Shown here one piece after another: positions 22,560 through 35,237 of a stretch of 64,000 nucleotides of DNA. Source of the stretch: Humulus lupulus (lineage: Eukaryota > Streptophyta > Magnoliopsida > Rosales > Cannabaceae); assembly GCF_963169125.1 (NCBI RefSeq), contig NC_084798.1:103867970-103931969 (forward strand), read 5' to 3'. The first letter of the stretch is position 1. Each line of letters opens with the position of its first letter. The notes below the pieces were generated by a model. The model ran no database searches and had not been told where the DNA came from. It worked only from the letters and a program-made list of their open reading frames with translations. A program made the translations under genes and the position numbers.

Positions 22560-24838
22560 TGTAACGACCCCAAATTCGCTAATGAGGCTTAAGGGCCTTG
22601 ATTAGTGTGCCAGAAGGGCATTATTGGATTAAATGTGATTTAAATGTATAATTGTATGATTGGAATGCTTGTATGATTATATTGATATTAATGTGATATA
22701 TATGGTATTGTGAGAACCACATTATTATGTGGGCAGGTTTGCAAAGCATGACTCGAGGCGATCCTAGGGCTAGTTACCAGAGAAAAGTCACAATAGGGCT
22801 TAACAACTGACTTTGGATAAGTCAGGGGTATCTTAAGTATCGGGTAGTTATTTAGAATATCGGGTTATGAAAATAAATATATGGAGATATATTTGAGGTT
22901 AGGAAGTCTAGGCAGGAATATTGGGGGATTTTACCATTTTTCCCTCGGGGACGGTTCCGGCACTCCGAGTCTTGGGAAGTAACTTAGTGGATAAGACAAA
23001 CTTAAGGAAACCCTTAGAAGGAAATAAACCAACTCTTTAGAGCCTTTACTCTCTATTCTCTCTCAAGGAAAAACAAGCAAAAGGAACACTGAAATCTAAA
23101 GGGGAACAAGCTGGGAATTTCTGAGAATTGAAGCTGGATTTTGAGGCTTAGTTCAAGATTTACTCAGGGGAATCAAATCAAGGTTAAGGTAAGGATTCAA
23201 ACCATGTGTTTTCTGAGGTTTAACCTTGAGTTTCAGCTGGTTATTGAGGATATTGTCCAATTGATGTTTAGGGTGGAACTTGAGCTGGAAAACATTGGGA
23301 ATCAGTTGGGTTTTTGGTTAGAGGAAGGACTCCATTAACAAGGTAAGCTTAAATTTATGAATTAGTGGTTTGAGTTTTGGTTTTTGACTAGTTAGTTTGA
23401 GTGGTTATGTTCTTAAAGTTTCAGTGATTAAGAGTGGGATTTCTATGAGTTTTGAGTTGAATTTTCTGTTGAATTGTGTGGCTTAAGTTGGTCTATAAAC
23501 TTTGGTAGTGTTGGGTGTTGAAGTAGGGGGCTTAGGGGTGGTTTTGGCTGAGGTTTTGAGCTTTGAAATGTTGGGTTTTCTGGGCGCGAAGGGAAGGCCC
23601 GCGACTTTGTTCTAGAGCGCTACGACCCTAGGATGAAGAAAAGCCAAGGAGGCTCGACCAAGGGTGGGCGCTGCGGCGCCCAAAGCAAGGGCTGCGGCAC
23701 GTGTCTTTGTCAGGGTGGTCCTTGGTTCTGTTTTGAGGCTAGGGCCGTAGCTAAGCTTCAAGGGCCGCAGCCCTTAGTTGTGCACTTAAACTTTTGGGGA
23801 TTTTAGGCATGGGAATGTGGTCTAGTATGCTCGGGATTGATTTCACCACCATGCTTGGTGGAAATCGGATTCTCGAAAGTTAGTTTTGTAACCGGAAACT
23901 TATATTTGAATATTAATGGAACCCTATACCTTGGTTGTGACTAGGTGATAAAATCTTAGGCTCGGGAACGGATCGTGCTTGAGGAGTGTTGCTTATAATC
24001 AATAACCGTAAAGACTAAAGGTAAGAAAACTGCACCTGGTTGAATATATGTGACGGGACTAAGGGTTCCCTTTTGTAAATTCTTGAAATGATGGTATTAT
24101 GCCATGCAAGCTATTTAGTGAACCAACGGCCTAAGGGTGCCAAGGGTTACACTAGCGCACAGGGCCCAGCTCGACCACTGGTAGCCGAGGACAGCTTATT
24201 ATGCACTGAGCTCGGTTTAAGTGGGCCGGAGTCAGTGGGATAAACAGAAGGTGCGGCCTAAGTCGTCGGCCCTAAGTATTATGTGATATGAGTGAAATAA
24301 GTGATTGATTGTATCTTAGATCTGAATATATGTGTTGAATGTCTATTGTGGATTATCTGATGAGAGTTCATGCTTAATGAATTAACTGTCTGATATCATT
24401 GATTGTGTTGTATATGATGTTTTCTTGTTGCGCCTTGGCTCACGGGTGCTACGTGGTGCAGGTAAAGGCAAGGGTAAGCTTGATCAGCCTTGATTGGAGA
24501 GCTCTGCAAGTGAAATGTACATAGCCAGTTGCTCAGCCGCCACGGTTGAGGTTTAGACAGGGATGCGAGACCCGGAAATTGTCTGTTTTGCCTTAGTATG
24601 GCTAACCTTTGTTTTTTGTATTTTTGGGAGTCTGTAAATTAACTTTTAACTTTGTTTCTTTTGGGATCTCGTGTATGTAACAGTTTAATTATATAAAATG
24701 AGTCTTTTGAGACCAAAACCTTTTTAACCCTAGCTCTTACATGTTTAATGACACGTTTTAAAAATAATGACTTGATTAGCAAGTCTTGTACCGTTATAAG
24801 TACACAGTGTAGCGGTCTTGGCTATCTAGGGCGTTACA
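22560..24838 (+). mobile_element. Solo LTR Y, nested in X in opposite orientation
   Basis: TGTAACGACCCC to GGGCGTTACA, with the perfect duplication ACAAC (22555-22559 and 24839-24843). The ends match X inverted: same GACCCNAAA start and same GGCTATC-AGGGCGTTACA end. Contains GTGCAGGTAAAGGCAAGGG at 24457, a GC-rich patch at 23580-23780 and the hairpin at 22717. No coding; ORF 23141-23338 is LTR sequence. Confidence 0.93.
22717..22732 (+). promoter_or_regulatory. Conserved LTR hairpin (Y)
   Basis: CCACATTATTATGTGG, 158 bp from the Y 5' end, followed about 50 bp later by AGAAAAGTCACAATAGGG, a second shared motif. Confidence 0.6.
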
Positions 24839-26385
24839 ACAACTTAGGCCGCACCCTCTGTTTACCCCACTGGCTCTGGCCCACTTAAACCGAGCTCAGT
24901 GCTTAATAAGCTGTCCTCGGCTACCAATGTCCGAGCCGCGCCCTGTGCGCTAGTGTAACCTTGGCACTCTTAGGCCGTTGGTTTACTGTTTATATGGCAT
25001 AATACCATCCTTTCAAAGAATACATATTAGGGAACCCTTAGTCCCATTACAGAAACACAACCGGGTGCAATTTTCTCACCTTTAATTTCCACGTTCACTG
25101 ACTACGAGCGACGACTCTCGAGCACGATCCGCTTCCCGAGCCCTAGATTAACATCTAGTCACAACCAAGGTAATAGATTCCATTAATATTCCAATAAAGG
25201 TTTCCAGGTACAATGCTAGCTTCCGGGACATCGAATTCCACCAAACACGGTGGTGGAATCGATCCCGAGCACCCTAGGTTAGGATCCCAAGCTTAAAATC
25301 CCCAAAAGATCATAAATGCACCTAAGGGTTGCGGCCTCTGAAACCTAGCCGTGGCCCGCCCCTGAAATAGAGGCTAAGCCTCTCTGTAGGCAGACATGCG
25401 CCGCGGCCCTGCCCTGTGGTGCTGCGGCCCTGCCCTGTGGTGCCGCGGCGCTCCCCTTCGATAGAGCCTCCCTGGCTCCTTTGCTTCGTAGGGCCGCAGT
25501 GCTCTAGAACAGAGCCGCGGCCCAACCCTTTGTGCCCAGAAAACCCACCATTTCTAACATCCTAACCTTATTCAGAACCACCCCAAAGCACCCTAATTCC
25601 AACACCTATTGATCTTAAGACCTTTAACATGATTCTAGCAGCATAATCCAACAGAAAACCTAGCTTGAAACTCATTGAAATCCCATTTTGATTTCTGAAA
25701 CCCAACAACTAAAGAACCCAAAAACCAGTCATGCAAACATAGAATTCAAGCTCTAAACTACGAATTGAAGCTTACCTTCTTTGATGAACCACCTCCTTAA
25801 CAGGTTCCTGAGCTAAAATCCAAGCTTCTCAGCTTTAATTCACTACTTAACATCAAAACCATAAACACCTTTAATACTCAGCCAAAACTCAGAGTTCTAA
25901 AGCTCAAGAATGAGATTCAATTCTTACCTTGATCCTGGTTGAGTGTCCCTTAGCCAGAACTAGGCTAATCCTTCATAAATTCATCTCAAACCCAGAATTT
26001 CTAGTTGAGTTTTCCTTAGATTTCTGTAGCCTTCTTAAGAGAGGAAAGAGAAGGAAGAGGGAAGTGAAAATGGGTCAGTTTCCTTATTTTGTTCTACTAC
26101 TTTCGGTTTGCTTAGTCTAATCTTAACTAATTAAATCAATCCCGAGGCTCGGGGTACCGAAAACGTCCCCGAGGGCAAAATGGTAAAATTCCTCATTATT
26201 CCCGCCTAGGCTTCCTAACCTCAAATATATCTCCATATATTTATTTCCATAACCTGATAACCCAAATAATCATCTAATACCTGAATTACCCCTTGACTTG
26301 CCCCAAGTCAAACATTAAGCCCCGTTGTGACTTTCCCGCCAACTAGCTCCCTAGGATCGCCTCGAGTCGCACGCTGCAGGCCTAC

Positions 26386-26401
26386 CCACATAATAATGTG
26401 G
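26386..26401 (-). promoter_or_regulatory. Conserved LTR hairpin (X)
   Basis: Same hairpin as in Y, on the minus strand, about 166 bp from the X 5' end, with GTTGTGACTTTCCCGCC nearby (minus-strand form of the GAAAAGTCACAA motif). Confidence 0.6.
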
Positions 26402-26826
26402 TTCTCATAAATATAACATATAACCACATTTACATTCATATAACCATACAAACATGTTTATCATATAATCACACGTTAATTAATAATTTCCACACATAAA
26501 CCAATTATGCCCTCCCGACACACTAATCAAGGCCCTTGAGCCATATTAGTGATTTTGGGTCGTTACAAGTATTTTACAAATTATAAATTTTCTTAGGTCT
26601 GTAAAATAATTTAACTAAACTAATTTTTCTAAGACTTCATTAAAGCAAAAGTCAACTTATTTTTCTAAAAAGGGTACAATTTGATTAAGTTTATAAATTA
26701 TTAAATCTATATACAAATACTTATTTAAAGGGTTTAAATAGGTGAAGGTAATATTTTTCAAAATTATAGTAATCCGGCTAAAGCTGAGAGTTGAGCGGAC
26801 CGTGGAAAGTTATTAGGGTTGAGCCT

Positions 26827-26976
26827 TGTAAGAAAAATATATATAGGATCTTGCCTATTATCATGTAATAAAACACGTGAGCAATGCAATTGATAAACAA
26901 AATGATTTCTATTCTTTATTGATAATAAAATGAGTTGCATAAGAAATATGGTTTTACAAGGGCATAAAACCCAACA
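26827..26976 (-). repeat. 3' LTR of Copia L0 (150 bp)
   Basis: Plus strand TGTAAGAAAAATATA to GGGCATAAAACCCAACA; on the minus strand TGTTGGGTTTTATGCCC...TCTTACA. Matches 50272-50422. Contains the poly(A) signal AATAAAG in minus direction. Unusually short for the window, where other LTRs exceed 0.5 kb. Confidence 0.88.
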
Positions 26977-27091
26977 AACATGACTTGAACTTTTAAAACA
27001 AATGAGACATGTCTCTTAAACCCATTCCCTCTATATGCTTTACAATTGAGCTCTCTACTAATGTCTTTGTAAAAGGATCTACCAGATTTTC

Positions 27092-27520
27092 TTACAACGC
27101 TATCTTCATTACCCTTACATGGTCCCTTGCCGCATATTCCCAGACGATGTGGTACTTCCTCTCTATATGATTACCCTTCTTGTGGCTCCGAGGTTCTTTC
27201 GAATTTGATATCTCCCCATTATTGGCACAATTCAAAATGAGGGTTTTATCCATTTCTGGAATAACAGCAAGATTGATACAGAACTTCCTCAGCCAGACTA
27301 TTTCCTTAGCTGCCTCAGACACAGCTATGTACTCAGCCTCCATGGTGGAATCTACAATTGCGGATAGCTTAACACTTCTCCATTTTATAGCTCCACTCCT
27401 AAGAGTAAACACCATTCCATAAGTAGACTTCCTGTCATCAACATCAATCTGAAAATCAGAATCAGTGTAGCCTAACGAGTTCAAAGATCCACCCAAATAG
27501 ACTAGCATATAGTCTCTAGT
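27092..27520 (-). pseudogene. RNase H of Copia L0
   Basis: C-terminal RNase H of the Copia polyprotein. It reads GYTDSDFQIDVDDRKSTYGM (first catalytic Asp), then DSTMEAEYIAVSEAAKEIVW (Glu), then LNCANNGEI where CDNN is usual, so the third catalytic Asp is Ala. The tail RSHKKGNHIERKYHI holds the last motif. The frame to 27508 is open for 138 residues and joins the RT segment just upstream near 27521. The loss of the Asp would abolish activity even without the stops elsewhere. Confidence 0.9.
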
Positions 27521-28115
27521 TCATCGAAGATATTTCAGAATGTGTTTAACTGATACCCAATGTTCCCTTCCAGGATTTGATTGGTACCTGCTCACAACTC
27601 CCACTGTATCGCAGATGTCCAGTCTAGTGCACAACATTTCATACATTAGACTTCCAACTGTGGATGCATAAGGAGTTCGTCTTATCTCATTTTCCTCTTC
27701 AGGAGTTTGTGGAGACTTCTTCTTTGAAGGAAGAGTTCCATGTTGGGATGACAAACGTCCTTCCTTGAAATTTATCTTAGAGAAATGCTCAAGCACCTTA
27801 TCTACGTAGGCTGCTTGATATAGAGCCAAGAGTCTATTCTTTCTATCCTGAATGATCTGGATACCAAAAACATAACTCGCTTCACCCAATTCATTCATAT
27901 GCAATTGAGTTCCCAGCCAATTCCTTATGTCTGAAAATTTCTTTACATTGTTTCCAATGAGAAAGATATCGTCGACATAGAGGATTAAGAATACCATAAT
28001 GTCATTTACCTTTAGTTGGTAAACGCAAGGCTCATTGAGATTTTGCTCAAACCATAGGTTGTTATTATCTCATTAAACATTAGGTTCTTGGAACTTGAAG
28101 TTTGCTTAAGTCCAT
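27521..28115 (-). pseudogene. Reverse transcriptase of Copia L0, C-terminal part
   Basis: Open frame 27997-27521 starts at VFLILYVDDIFLIGNN with the catalytic YVDD at 27968-27979, then LGEASYVFGIQIIQDRKNR and the Copia thumb and spacer MLCTRLDICDTVGVVSRYQ. The sequence from 28115 to 28000 encodes the CVYQLK segment before YVDD in broken form. W interrupts it at 28116; the upstream part is 30433-30860. Confidence 0.9.
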
Positions 28116-30427
28116 TGTAGCATCCCAATACTCCTAATAAGGTTTAATACCTTAATTAGCATGTTGGGAGGGCATGCGTGGCAATAATTATAGTTTGTTT
28201 AAATATTTGCTTTTGTTTAAAATGGGCATTTTTGTAATTTTGGCTAGTTGAGGTTATAATTGTAAATATTATGTGCTATGTGTGTTGTGACCACATTATT
28301 ATGTGGATATGTGTTATTTTCGACATGAGTGGATCCTTTCAAGCGGTTTTAGCAAAAAAGTCATAACGGAGAAAATGTCTAACTAGGGTCAAGCCTAGAA
28401 TATTGTGGGAATAATTGGAAATTTCTATATTTTTGGGGATAATTATAAAATATAATTGATGGATAGGATATCATGTTTGATGGGTTTAGTTGATAAATTA
28501 GAGATTAGTGGTGTAATTAGAGGTTTAGTGAGAATTATAAGCAAATGACTAAAATTCCCTTAAGGTTAATTAAGGGGCTAAGTAAAGGGAAGGGAAAAAT
28601 GGTCACTTGACTATGAAATTAGAGGAAAAGAAAAATCAAGGCAGAAGGTTTCTCCATTCACACGTTCTTTCTCTCTCTCTCTCTCTCTTACTTCACTTTT
28701 CTTATTTTCTTCATTTTCCCTTTTACACTTATGAAGAAGCTTGGGCTAGAGGAATTGTTGGGGTAGCTCATGATAATTGGAAGAGGTTATGCACCAGGAA
28801 GAGGGAATTGAGCAGCTACTAAAGCTACCGCTATCTAGAATTTTTGAATTTCAGCTAAGGTAAGGGTTCTTAAAGTTCTTTATGTGTTCTTGAGTTAGTT
28901 GCTTGTTCTTGATGTGATTTTTGAGAATTTTGAGTTTGTTTTTTTAAAATTAGTTACCCTAGGCTATGTAAGTGTATATATGGATGATAGAAACATGATT
29001 TTGGTTGATTTAAAACTTGCATTTAGATTGAAAACTAGGGATTTGATTGAGTTTTTTAGTTTGAAGAGAATTGGGGAATTTGGACCTAAATTCTTGAGTT
29101 TTCAGTTAGAAATTGAATAGGGGCATTTAATGGTTTTTTTGGGTCTTACATAATGTGTATACTTGTTTTAGTGCACCAATTCTGGGCTGGTGCAGGTTTG
29201 GTGCAAGTTGGGGTTGGATAGAATTTGGGAAAATTGCAGGAAAATCTTATTTCTGGGTTTGCATTTGGCTTTCTAGGCCACTGCCGCGACCGCGCTAGTG
29301 TCCCAGAAAGGCCAAAGTTTATGAGGACGCGACCTCGCCCAGTGGCTAGCGCAACCACACCCGGTGCTCTGAAAGTGTGGTTTGTTGATTTTTGTGAGTT
29401 AGGTCCAAGATTATTAGAATCTATTTTTAGGACCCACTTGGGTGCTCGGGGGACGATTCCGTTACCTTGTTGAATGGAATTGGAGGTCCTGAGAGCTAGG
29501 GTTTGATATTGGAGCCCATAATTTGATTTAGTTCCTAATGAGCTTTTAATGAATGTTGTCACTAGGTTTTCTGAGACGCTCAAGAGAGGATCGCATTCGA
29601 GGTCGTTTCACTTTCTGCACAGGACCTGAGGTAAGAAAATTGGCATATGCACATAGAGTAGGGAATCGGCCATGTTATGCTTGAATGTAGTTACGAATGT
29701 ATATCTGAATCTGTTAGGGTTGAGTGCCTCGTTTATGCATAATGATGTTAGCTATGTTCATTTATATTGAATTGTCTATGATTGACTGGCATGGGCCATA
29801 TTCACCAATAATCATGTGGAATGTAGGTCGTGATGGCAGTCATTATGGGAGTGTTGTACATACTCGCCCGGTAAAGACCGTAAGATTGGTGCCCCAATGA
29901 CACAGCTTGCTCGCCTTAGGCCATGTAAATGATTTAAGTGATTGAGTTAAACATGTTTATTATATGTGAAGCATGCTGATTACTTTTTATGTTTAAAATG
30001 ATATTTATTATGCCTTATTGTGCTTTCTTCTTGGGTCTTGGCTCACGGGTGCTCTATGGTGCAAGTAAGGGCAATGGGAAAGTAGACCAACCATGAGTTG
30101 GAGGGTTTTGGAGTGACACATACAAGTTTGGCCTACTCGACCTTCAGGGTCGAGATATCCGAGGAACTAAGGGTAAAACTCCATTTTTGTCACTTAGGTC
30201 GACTCATTTTGAGGATAATAATGTAATAAAATATTGTATAAACCTTTTTGTGATCCCTTGTAAATATTTAAAGTTTTAAATGGAAAATTTTATACCCCTT
30301 GATTAAATTTCAGCACATAAACCTTTATTTTACTTGTAATTACACTTTTGAGTCCAAATGACCCACTTAACGAGTTAAACACTATTTTGAACACAGTGTA
30401 ATAGTCCTGGATTAGTAGGGCGTTATA
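28116..30427 (+). mobile_element. Solo LTR W nested in RT of Copia L0
   Basis: TGTAGCATCCCAATACTCC to GTAGGGCGTTATA, with the perfect duplication TCCAT (28111-28115 and 30428-30432). Excision restores the RT at LNRSIYG. The terminal TATA in place of TACA is a likely C to T change. Contains the hairpin (28291), a (CT)n run (28669-28689), a GC-rich patch (29280-29380) and GCTCACGGGTGCTCTATGGTGC (30040). No coding. ORFs 28607-28822 and 29146-29583 are LTR sequence. Confidence 0.93.
28291..28306 (+). promoter_or_regulatory. Conserved LTR hairpin (W)
   Basis: CCACATTATTATGTGG at 175 bp from the W 5' end; AAAAAAGTCATAACGG follows at about 28354. Confidence 0.6.
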
Positions 30428-30432
30428 TCCAT

Positions 30433-30860
30433 AGATTGACCTATTAAGCTTGCAAACTTTCTTTTCTTGTCCAGCTAATTTAAACCCTATTGGTTGATCC
30501 ATGTAAATGGTCTTGTCAAGATTCCCGTTAAGAAACGTTGTATCGACCTTCATTTGCCAAATCTCATAATCAAGAGCTGCGCCTATGGATAAGAGTATGT
30601 GAATGGATTTTAACATGGCAACAGGAAAAAAAATTTCCTCATAGTCAACTCCTTCTCTTTGGGTATAAGCCTTTGCCACTAGTCGAGCGTTGTACGTCTC
30701 AATCTTTCCATCAACTCCTCTCTACTTCTTGTAGATCCATTTGCACCCAATAGACCTAAAGTCACTAGGTGATTCTATAAGATCACAGATGGAGTTTGAG
30801 AACATGGACTCCATTTCTTGTTTCATGGCTTCAAGTCAAAATTTCTTTTCACAACAACCC
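30433..30860 (-). pseudogene. Reverse transcriptase of Copia L0, N-terminal part
   Basis: Minus-strand reading gives GKIETYNARLVAKAYTQREG, VDYEEIFFPVAMLKSIHILL, then WQMKVDTTFLNGNLDKTIYM and KVCKLNRSIYG, the standard Copia RT fingers and palm with the first catalytic Asp in KVDTTFLNG. Open from 30679; earlier codons contain stops (TAG at the KWIYKK region near 30725). Ends where W begins. Confidence 0.9.
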
Positions 30861-31741
30861 ATTGCATGTTTGAAAGACAATGGATCGTCATCACTTGTGT
30901 CTTTAACTACTGTGTTTGTTTCACCATCCAAACCATAGAGATCGGGTTCCAAGAAACCCTCCCACTACGACGAGGCTCCATTAATGTCTGACTTATAATT
31001 GTGATTTCTTTTCTTTCCCTGTTTAATTCAACTTGCGTCTGTTGAAGAGGAATAGTAGGAAAATCCTTTTTTCCATCGACTTGCGTTAGTGGAGCAGGAA
31101 TAATATGAATGGTCAAATCTGATTGCATTCCTCTAATATTATTTTTCTAAAAGGTTTGAAATTTTGTATATAGTCATTCTCGATAAAAGTAGTGTTTTTC
31201 AAAGCAAACAATTTCTTGTCTGTTGGACTATAAAACATACCACTTCGAGTACCTTTAGGATAGCCAACAAACATGAAAACTTCAGTTCACGACTCTAGCT
31301 TTCTTTCTTTTTTCTTCAGGACATAAGTGAGACACCCCTAGATATAATAATGACATAAATTAGGTTCACAACCATTCCATAGTTCTAAGGGTGCTTTGTG
31401 AATAGCTTTGGACAACATGACATTTAGAATGTCGTTTGCGGTCTCTATGGTATGTCCCCAGAAAGAAATTTGTAGATTCGAATAGCTAGTAATGGTCTTA
31501 ACCATTTCCATTGACATACAATTGCGATGCTCAAAAACACCATTTTGTTGTGCAGTCCCTTGAGCGATGAGTTGGGACAATATCCCAAATTTTATTAAAT
31601 GATATCGGAACTGCATATCCAAATATTCTGCACCCTTATAGGATCGCAAGATCTTTAATTTCTTTCCTAATTGGTTTTCATTCATTGCAAGGAATTCCTA
31701 AAACTTTTTAAATGTTTATGATTCCTTACGCATTAGGTAAC
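30861..31741 (-). pseudogene. Integrase core and linker of Copia L0
   Basis: From right to left: YLMRKES, a stop at expected CAA, TFKKF, a stop at expected CAG, EFLAMNENQLGKKLKILRS, then YKGAEY where Copia integrases have the catalytic D-RGGEY, so the second Asp is lost. The Glu segment QQNGVFEHRN is kept (about 31540), then SFWGHTIETANDILN and the ELWNGCEPN block. The RT linker PRRSGRV lies at about 30970. Open parts are 31338-31685 and 30907-31128. The integrase N terminus is at 47817-48480. Confidence 0.88.
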
Positions 31742-31890
31742 TGTTGAGATTGGTTAAATACATGGTGAAATTGTTTAGACACAAAGAGGTGCTAAAACGA
31801 TAACAATTTCACAAAAGTCAACAAGTGAAAGTTGACTTTCGGTATAGGGATTTATAAACCAACTTTTTGGATCCAAAATGTTTATTTGGA

Positions 31891-31901
31891 GTATATAAGA
31901 G
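31891..31901 (+). promoter_or_regulatory. TATA-like box in LTR L1
   Basis: GTATATAAGAG about 150 bp inside the LTR. The only TATA candidate there; direction inferred. Confidence 0.4.
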
Positions 31902-32011
31902 TACCCAAGAAGTTTGGGAGCATTTGGAGGAGTTTTGAGACAAGTCTTGGAGTGCCAAAATAGAGGAGTCGGTGATGCGTCACTCAAAGCTTCGAAACCC
32001 TAGACTAAACG

Positions 32012-34374
32012 TGTAATGCCCTACTAAACCAGGACCGTTACACTTTGTGTTTAAAATAGTGCTTAACTCGTTAAGCTAGTCATTTGGACTTAAACGTGTA
32101 ATTAAAGTTAATAAATGGGTTATGTATTAAAATTTTGGCCAAAAGAGTACTATTTTTCATTAAAAAGGTTCAGTATATACATGGGATCCTAGAAAATAGT
32201 TTATGAACAGATACAATAATAAACAAAGTACAAAGTGTCCATCCTAAGCGGCAAAATAACTCATTACTCTAGATTCTCAAAAGAAGTCTTCACCATGGTG
32301 ATCGAGCAGCCCGCATATGTACACATCGCCCTTGAAGCCCTCCAACTCATGGCTGGTTCAGCTTCTCTTTGCCATTACCTGCACCATAGAGCACCCATGA
32401 GCCAAGGCCTAGCAAGAAAACCCCACAAGGCATGAAAAAATCCCAAATATTCAACTGTAATATACACATCCTTCAAAGACATTAAATGTATTTATTCCAA
32501 TCATATAACCTATAAAAGCGTTCCACAGTTCACAAAGATATTTATTTCAATCACATGAATCAAATACATGGCCAAGGAAAACATCCCTGTCGAACAGCCT
32601 ACGAAAACAACTTTGCCGAACAGCCCAACCACACGAGAAGTGTACTCAGGCACTTGCCTTACGGTTTGTGTCAGGCGAGTGGGGACTGCATCCTCAAGCC
32701 AGACTCGCCTTCACGACTTGCGTTCCATGCGCTTTTCGACCAGCCCCACGATCAATGCGATGGCCGACCGACCCCATGTTCAACACAATGGTCGAATATA
32801 GATTATGCCATACATTCATAGACAATTCAATGCTAGTATGCCTAACAACCAATCAGCTATATGTGCATATGTCAGTATTCTTACCTCAAGTTCTGAGCGA
32901 TAAGGTAAAGTGGCCACGAACACTATCCTTTCCTCCCGAGCCTTGTGTTACCCCTAGTCACAACATTTTAAGGAATATCCATCAAGAACTAAACCAATTA
33001 CGAGCTTTAACATTGAGCCTTAGCCCTTGAGACCAGAGATTCCACTAAACGGGGTAGTGGAATCATTCTCAAACCCTTTAATTTGGTTTTCCATAACTCA
33101 AACTTAACACATTTAAAATCCCATTTAGTGTTGTGGTGCCCCCTAGCTGCACCGCAGCCCCTCAATAGGCCGAGAAGCATTCCTATAACAATATGCATTT
33201 TGAGCTACAGCGCACCCATAAACAGCCGCGACGCCCCAACAAGTGGAGGGTGTCAGTTCCCATTTTGAGTTGCGGTACCATGACGGTCAGAGGGAAAACC
33301 CGCTCTCGAAGTAACTCAAGCAGGTTGCGGTGCTCTTGCCAAGCACCGCGGTGCTATTGCGACAAAACCCAGAAAATACGATTTCAGAAATCATAACAGA
33401 CCCCTATAACCGAAAATGAGCTCAAATCCACTAGGCAGTTAACATACAACTTCAACAGATCAAAAACACTCACAATTACACCTTAAGTCTAGCAATAAGC
33501 CTGCTTAGAGTCTAAACCCAAAAAACCTACCAAAAACATCAATAAAGAATAAACTCGAGGTATTTACCTCTGAATCCGAATTCCCAACTGAGTACAGAGT
33601 TCCTTGGGTGGTCCAGGCTCCTTGATCCCCTCGAGTAAGTCCCAATCCCCTTCTTGCAGCCTAAGAAATCCTCGAAAGATGTTTGAAGCTCTTGTCACTA
33701 GGCACATTGAGAGAAGTTAGAGAAGGGAGAGAGAGGGTGTTCTGAACATAATAGGCAACCCCCCTATGACACTTAGCCCTGAATCCACCATCACATGGTC
33801 CCAAAAGACCATCCTACCTCTGGCCTTTATTAAATGCTCAAAGCACCCCTAAGGGCATAGTGGTCATTTGGCACCAATTCCCTATAAACTTCAAATTTTA
33901 CTTAAAATTCCCGATTGAACAAATAATCCTCCAAATAATAATATCTTCCCCAAATTACATCTCACATTCCACTAATTCCCGATAACTCACCAAATTACCA
34001 AAATAAACCTAGGCTCACCCCAAGCCGAGTATGAATACCTGTTGTGACTTTTCCGCTAATTTTCTCAAAAGGACCAACTCAAGCCGAATATCTAGAATGT
34101 ATTCACATAATAATGTGGTCTCAAACACATAACATATAAAATCACAAATATACCCTCAACATGTCAAAAATACGAAAATGCCCCTTTCAACAAAAGCAGA
34201 CCTTTAAGGATATTTAATACATATAAACATGCATAAATAGTCATATCATAATATAACTCATATAATCCACATAATCACATAATTATTCAATTAATTAACA
34301 CATAATTACTCCACGTGCCCTTCCGGCACACTAATCAAGGCACTAAGCCTCATTGAGAATTTCAAGACGTTACA
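32012..34374 (-). repeat. 3' LTR of L2
   Basis: TGTAATGCCC to AAGACGTTACA. Bases from about 32467 on match 45397-47239. Contains the LTR block in minus direction (GCACCATAGAGCACCCATGAGC, about 32380), a GC-rich patch (33120-33360) and the hairpin at 34103. The ORFs 32235-33396 are LTR sequence. Confidence 0.9.
34103..34118 (-). promoter_or_regulatory. Conserved LTR hairpin (L2, left LTR)
   Basis: TCACATAATAATGTGG, one stem base changed from the consensus; TGTTGTGACTTTTCCGC lies about 50 bp further in. Confidence 0.55.
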
Positions 34375-34391
34375 ACTATCCCCTCCTTATA
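34375..34391 (-). other. Polypurine tract of L2
   Basis: The reverse complement reads TATAAGGAGGGGATAGT directly before the LTR, preceded by GAGGACAAAATTTC, the usual context of a Ty3 plus-strand primer. It confirms the minus direction. Confidence 0.85.
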
Positions 34392-34395
34392 GAAA

Positions 34396-35237
34396 TTTTG
34401 TCCTCGATATTTATTCAAACATCTTGGGACACCAGTCCCGCATATCTGACTCTAACTTCTGAGTCGTGCTCTTTACCTTGTTATTCTCTTATAACTCTCT
34501 CACTAAAGTGTCAGTCCTATTTCCTTAAGTCTTTATCCATTCTATCAAGAATTCTCAATGGCTTCTCTTCACATGGTAGGTCTTGCTATAATTCCAGGGT
34601 CTCTTAACCCCAACCAGGTGTATTACTCAACATATATTTTCTTAACATCGATATCTGGAACACCCTATGAACCTCCACCCAAGCTGGGGTAAGACTAATT
34701 TGTAGGCCCCTTGCCTAATTCCTGCCAGGATCTCAAAGATCTAACAAACCTAAAGTCCAATTTCTTTTTCTTTTTATTTTATCTCCTTACTCAACAATAC
34801 TCGAAGAGACACAAGGTCTCCAATCGTGGAACTCCACGTTCCCATATCCAAATTTGTGCAGCTTTATGCCTTTTAACTAGGGCGGATATTCCTGCTCTGA
34901 TGATTCTAAATAACTTCATTGGTCATATGATCTACTTCAAGACCAAAATACTTCATGTCTCACAATATCTCCTGCCGAGCCACTTCAGTTTTTGATTAGT
35001 AATCATTGTTGTAACAAACCAATCAAGGGACTATACTTAATCTAGTGTCCCTAAAACTTACATGCCCAAAGCATAATGTCTAAAGTCTGAATTGTCCTCT
35101 CAGATTGTCTATCTGTTTGAGGATAACAAGTATTACTAAATCTCAACCTTATACCCATCTCTTTCTTCTCACTTTTCCAAAACTTGGAAATAAGTATAGG
35201 TTTTCAATTCAGAACTATAGTCTTTAGTGCCCTTAAG
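34396..35237 (-). pseudogene. Integrase C-terminal relic of L2
   Basis: The minus strand near 35125-35040 reads PQTDRQSERTIQTLDIMLWA, the Ty3 integrase segment around the catalytic Glu, followed by a decayed C-terminal region up to the polypurine tract. Many stops and frame breaks; no open frame longer than about 100 codons belongs to it. Cut on its upstream side by Copia LTR B2. Confidence 0.75.

Larger units (their letters stand above)
21987..26567 (-). mobile_element. Solo LTR X, interrupted by Y
   Basis: TGTAACGCCCTGGATAGCC to GGGTCGTTACA, with the perfect duplication AGTAT (21982-21986 and 26568-26572). About 2.30 kb after Y is removed. Inverted relative to the window: the reverse complement holds the GCTCACGGGTGC and GTGCAGGTAAAGG block (22348-22406) and the CCACAT hairpin (26386-26401). 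Same family as Y, which lies inside it in the opposite direction. The GC-rich patch is at 25330-25520. Confidence 0.93.

Noticed and set aside
28607..28822. ORF starting beside a (CT)n run, possible small secreted protein
   Set aside because: Part of solo LTR W; the serine/leucine run is the translation of the microsatellite.
32235..33396. Cluster of ORFs of 60-120 codons on both strands
   Set aside because: All inside the L2 LTR; the other LTR copy at 45397-47239 does not preserve the frames.
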